NCBI RefSeq assembly: GCF_016734815.1
Contig: NZ_JAERQF010000048.1
Span: 1-35,484, forward strand
DNA from: Hymenobacter rubidus
GTDB lineage: Bacteria; Bacteroidota; Bacteroidia; Cytophagales; Hymenobacteraceae
Direction: 5' to 3'
Length of the DNA: 35,484 bases
The position numbers were made by a program, and so were the translations under genes. Under the pieces are notes generated by a model that ran no database searches, was not told where the DNA came from, and worked only from the letters and a program-made list of their open reading frames with translations. Positions within the stretch are counted from its first letter, which is position 1. Each line of letters opens with the position of its first letter. This document shows, in pieces, positions 33,149-35,484 of this stretch.

Positions 33149-33643
33149 TTAATTCAGGTACGCGTGCCAGTTCTGGTCGATGGTGCCGGCCGAGAGCTTG
33201 AGAAAGCCCGCTAAGGTGGGCTTTTTGGGTTGCTGCCGAATGGTCAAACCGGCCTCGTTGGGCGTGTGATGGCCTTTAGCGTGATTGCAGCGGGCGCAAG
33301 CCGTGAGCAGGTTGGTCCACGAAGATTCTCCGCCGCGCGAGCGCGGCACGACGTGGTCGAGCGTTAAATTTTTGGTCGAGCCGCAGTATTGGCACTCGAA
33401 ATGGTCGCGCTTGAAGATGTTGTGGCGGCTCAAGGCAATGCCTTTGTAGGGCACGCGCACGTAGCGCTGCAAGCGGATGATGCTCGGCTTGGGGAACGAC
33501 TGAGAAATGGTACGCAAGGTGCCGGAGGCCGATTTGGCCACCATCTCCGCCTTGTCGAGGAATAAGAGCACAAACGCCTTTTGCACGCTGCACAGGGTAA
33601 TGGCGGTATAGTCGCCATTCAGCACTAACACTTTTTGGTCCAT
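33149..33643 (-). CDS. HNH endonuclease family protein
   Basis: A 164-residue protein of a stand-alone HNH family widespread in Bacteroidota. The N-terminal part (VLVLNGDYTAITLCSVQKAF) is the conserved region before the nuclease. The HNH domain reads RDHFECQYCGSTKNLTLDHV, VPRSRGG, then WTNLLTACARCNHAKG, with two CxxC zinc pairs and the catalytic His in LDHV. Its cellular role is unknown; McrA-like restriction and DNA repair functions are possible for the domain in general. It has a clean ATG start and no partner gene nearby. The desaturase gene follows on the same strand with its own promoter. Confidence 0.92.
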   Translation of the reverse strand: MDQKVLVLNGDYTAITLCSVQKAFVLLFLDKAEMVAKSASGTLRTISQSFPKPSIIRLQRYVRVPYKGIALSRHNIFKRDHFECQYCGSTKNLTLDHVVPRSRGGESSWTNLLTACARCNHAKGHHTPNEAGLTIRQQPKKPTLAGFLKLSAGTIDQNWHAYLN

Positions 33644-33774
33644 ATACGCTTGTGGGCTCGGATAACCCGCCGAAAGCTAGCGGTTTCCAAGCAGATAAAC
33701 AAGCACATGGCGGTTAAGTTCAGGTGTTATGCTTAGGTTAAAATGAATGCACGGCGGGCACAGCTTGACGCGAG

Positions 33775-33885
33775 AAACCTCACCCCCAGCCCCTCTCCCC
33801 AGGAGAGGGGAGCCATACTATTTATAAGTATGAGCATATCCGGTGCCCCCTCTCCTTGGGGAGAGGGGGTCAGGGGGTGAGGTTT
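33775..33885. repeat. Intergenic inverted repeat, family C
   Basis: Outer arms AAACCTCACCCCC (33775-33787) and its complement (33873-33885) enclose two inner palindromes, CCCCTCTCCCCAGGAGAGGGG and CCCCTCTCCTTGGGGAGAGGGGG. The central AT-rich loop is TACTATTTATAAGTATG-like. It sits between the NlpC/P60 and HNH genes; the stretch 33644-33774 shows nothing recognisable. Confidence 0.9.
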
Positions 33886-33905
33886 CGACGGCAGGCGTCC
33901 CTCCC

Positions 33906-34697
33906 CTACTCCGGCAGCAGGCGCTTAATCAGGCGCAGCTTGTGCGAGTAGCGCTGCCGGTCGCGGTTGAAGATGCCGTTGTGGTCGAGCGGGTCGAGGC
34001 GGACTTCGCCGTGGGCGTGCAGAATCTGGCCCTCCTCCATCACCATGCCGACGTGCACAATGCGGCCTTCGGCGTTATCGAAAAAGGCGAGGTCGCCGGG
34101 ACGGGCCTGGGTCACGAAATCGACGGTGCGGCCGTGGTCGATTTGCTGGCGGGCATCGCGCGGGAGTTGGATGCCGACGAGGCCGTAGAGCTGCTGGCAC
34201 AAGCCGGAGCAGTCGAGGCCGAAGATGCTTTTGCCGCCCCACACGTAGGGGGCTTTCAAGTACATGAGGGCAATTTTACGCAGCAGGGCGGCCTGGCGGG
34301 CAGTATCGGGCGCGGCAGTGGGGTTGGTGGCGGTGCCGTTGTAGAAGTAGTCGCGAGCCCCGATGCGGACGTTCATGCCATCGAAAAACGGCAGGCGGCA
34401 GCCGAGCGTGAGCGGAATTTTGGTGGTGGCGTCGCTCACGGCCTGCACTACGTCGAGGGCGCGGGGATGGTCCTGAGCGCACCAGTCGGCGTAGTATTCC
34501 GGCGATACGGGCGTGTGCTGCTTGGCGTCAATCCAGCCCACGTAGGCATCGGCGGCAAGCTGCACCTGCAGCCAGCTTTCCTGCTTCACCAGAATTTGGT
34601 AGCACTCGCCAAATAGCAGCTGGGTAACGAGTTCGGCCCGGTCGTTGGGCTCGGCGCGAACGGGGACGGCGCTCAGGGCGCAGATGCCGGGATTCAA
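33906..34697 (-). CDS. NlpC/P60 cell-wall endopeptidase with SH3b domains
   Basis: A 263-residue peptidoglycan hydrolase of the gamma-D-glutamyl-diamino acid endopeptidase type. Two SH3b-like domains fill the first 125 residues (SAVPVRAEPNDRAELVTQLL, WLQVQLAADAYVGWID). The catalytic domain has the nucleophile in FGLDCSGLCQQLYG and the histidine in RIVHVGMVM, with ILHAHGEVR after it. Family members lack or have only a weak signal peptide, as here. The start is TTG (34695-34697): translation from it reproduces the family N-terminus (GICALSAVPVR), and no in-frame ATG lies between it and the upstream repeat region. It could act in wall recycling. Confidence 0.9.
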   Translation of the reverse strand: MNPGICALSAVPVRAEPNDRAELVTQLLFGECYQILVKQESWLQVQLAADAYVGWIDAKQHTPVSPEYYADWCAQDHPRALDVVQAVSDATTKIPLTLGCRLPFFDGMNVRIGARDYFYNGTATNPTAAPDTARQAALLRKIALMYLKAPYVWGGKSIFGLDCSGLCQQLYGLVGIQLPRDARQQIDHGRTVDFVTQARPGDLAFFDNAEGRIVHVGMVMEEGQILHAHGEVRLDPLDHNGIFNRDRQRYSHKLRLIKRLLPE

Positions 34698-34699
34698 AA

Positions 34700-34732
34700 T
34701 GATGTGGAAATGTGGGGTGATGTGGAAATGTG
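34700..34732. repeat. Two direct repeats upstream of the NlpC/P60 gene
   Basis: TGATGTGGAAATGTG occurs twice (34700-34714 and 34718-34732) with an 18-base period. A degenerate inverted partner (TTCACATTTTCCATC, about 34812-34826) lies before the smpB stop, so the gap 34698-34848 may be a decayed palindromic element. Nothing else is seen in that gap. Confidence 0.75.
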
Positions 34733-34848
34733 ATAATGAAGATTATCCCAGAGTTCCACTGACTACAAAGATGCTACTGCTGTTTCTAATGACGCTTTAT
34801 CAAAATCATATTTTCACATTTTCCATCTCTCCATATTCTTCACATCCA

Positions 34849-35310
34849 TTACATCCGCTCCATGTCGCGCTTCTGGGCTTTTTCCTTGAGGTCGTTGCGC
34901 TTGTCGTAGAGCTTTTTACCTTGAGCGAGGGCAATTTCGATTTTGGCGAAGCCACGGTCCGTCACGAAGAGGCGCAGGGGGATGATGGTCAGGCCCTGGT
35001 CCTGGCTTTTGCCGGCCAGTTGTTTTAGCTCGCGCTTGTTGAGCAGGAGCTTGCGGGTGCGCATGGCGTCGTGATTGTTATAAGTACCTAAGGAATAAGG
35101 CGCAATCCGAATGCTATGAATCCAGAGGTCGCCGCGCTGGTCAAAGGTGCAGTAGCCGTCTGTCAGGTTAACGTTGCCTTCGCGGATGCTTTTTATTTCG
35201 GTCCCTTGCAGCATCACGCCCGCGTCATACTTGGCCAGGAAGGAGTATTCGTGGCTGGCGCGGCGGTTTTTGATGTTGATGATGGCGGGCTTATCGTCTT
35301 TTTTGGCCAT
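34849..35310 (-). CDS. smpB: SsrA-binding protein SmpB
   Basis: A 153-residue SmpB, which carries tmRNA to stalled ribosomes for trans-translation. The core begins NIKNRRASHEYSFLAKYDAG, followed by VMLQGTEIKSIREGNVNL, and LWIHSIRIAPYSLGTYNNHD. The end, GKKLYDKRNDLKEKAQKRD, is the basic C-terminal tail that enters the mRNA channel. Length and motifs are normal. The tmRNA gene is not in this window. Its leader, about 55 bases, contains one arm of a family D repeat. Confidence 0.97.
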   Translation of the reverse strand: MAKKDDKPAIINIKNRRASHEYSFLAKYDAGVMLQGTEIKSIREGNVNLTDGYCTFDQRGDLWIHSIRIAPYSLGTYNNHDAMRTRKLLLNKRELKQLAGKSQDQGLTIIPLRLFVTDRGFAKIEIALAQGKKLYDKRNDLKEKAQKRDMERM

Positions 35311-35315
35311 TGAGC

Positions 35316-35346
35316 TAGTTGTCAGTTGTTCGTTGTCAGCTGCTAG
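35316..35346. repeat. Single-arm family D repeat in the smpB leader
   Basis: TAGTTGTCAGTTGTTCGTTG and the following TCAGCTGCTAG match the arm of the parA-leader element over about 25 bases. It lies between the smpB promoter and start codon; no inverted partner is seen. Confidence 0.8.
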
Positions 35347-35369
35347 GCTAACGGCGGCAGATGGGTTGG

Positions 35370-35377
35370 CAAAGGTA
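35370..35377 (-). promoter_or_regulatory. Putative -7 element of smpB
   Basis: TACCTTTG on the minus strand, 59 bases before the smpB ATG; a -33 TTG is not obvious. Confidence 0.6.
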
Positions 35378-35407
35378 GGCTTCTTTGCACGCGGGCTTTT
35401 TAAAAGG

Positions 35408-35484
35408 ACGTCATGCTCATCTGGCGTCCGCGCAGCCGAAGCATCTCTACCGCAAGTAAAATGGATTACTTCGGCGGTAGAGAT
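35408..35484. repeat. Inverted repeat, family A, cut by the window end
   Basis: The left arm has CGTCATGCTCATCTGGCG, then CGCAGCCGAAGCATCTCTAC; the start of the right arm (GCGGTAGAGAT) reaches the last base. A 12-base insertion splits the usual CATGCTGAGCGCAG core. The right arm is incomplete in this window. Confidence 0.85.

Noticed and set aside
33149..33643. HNH gene as part of a homing intron or mobile element
   Set aside because: It stands alone between ordinary genes, shows the normal local base composition, and belongs to a stand-alone family common in the phylum.

Overview
The window looks like chromosomal DNA of a GC-rich member of the Bacteroidota, most likely a Hymenobacter-like cytophagalean. 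The reasons are: promoter elements of the form TAnnTTTG with a TTG-type -33 box, near absence of Shine-Dalgarno sequences, a cargo protein with a type IX secretion C-terminal domain, the gene order parA-parB-DUF5683-dapB-lepB and pyrG-yidC, and many palindromic intergenic repeats. The genus call is inference from these traits and not from a database match.

Layout. 1-2.5 kb: an Old Yellow Enzyme-type oxidoreductase, converging on a cystathionine gamma-synthase/lyase family gene. The latter is controlled by a SAM-I (S-box) riboswitch with its own terminator and promoter. 2.8-3.1 kb: three palindromes nested inside each other. 3.1-9.5 kb: a CPA1-type cation/proton antiporter, pyrG, yidC and a small DUF6438 lipoprotein. 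9.6-12.3 kb: a secreted esterase and an orphan peptide-type ABC binding lipoprotein, both on the minus strand. 12.4-18 kb: the chromosome segregation and housekeeping cluster parA, parB, DUF5683, dapB, lepB. A two-gene toxin-antitoxin cassette (DUF433 / PIN-like DUF5615) sits between parA and parB. 18-23 kb: ung, apaG, two methyltransferases, kdsA and a coiled-coil membrane protein. 23-27.5 kb: a repeat-containing type IX secretion cargo protein and a full-length cyanophycin synthetase. 27.6-30.2 kb: tRNA-Cys(GCA) and rpsA, whose product has an unusual repetitive C-terminal tail. 30.2-35.5 kb: a low-GC gene that looks like a distant uracil-DNA-glycosylase relative, an alpha/beta hydrolase, a front-end-type fatty acid desaturase, an HNH endonuclease, an NlpC/P60 hydrolase and smpB.

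The most striking non-coding feature is the density of inverted repeats. At least five sequence families recur across the window. They lie in convergent gaps, in 5' leaders (parA, smpB) and directly against stop or start codons (parB, kdsA, a methyltransferase), and some are inserted inside others. No CRISPR array, rRNA, prophage or transposase gene was seen. The best candidates for further work are the toxin-antitoxin insertion in parAB, the nested and modular palindromes, the low-GC UDG-like gene, and the 20-residue repeats at the end of ribosomal protein S1.
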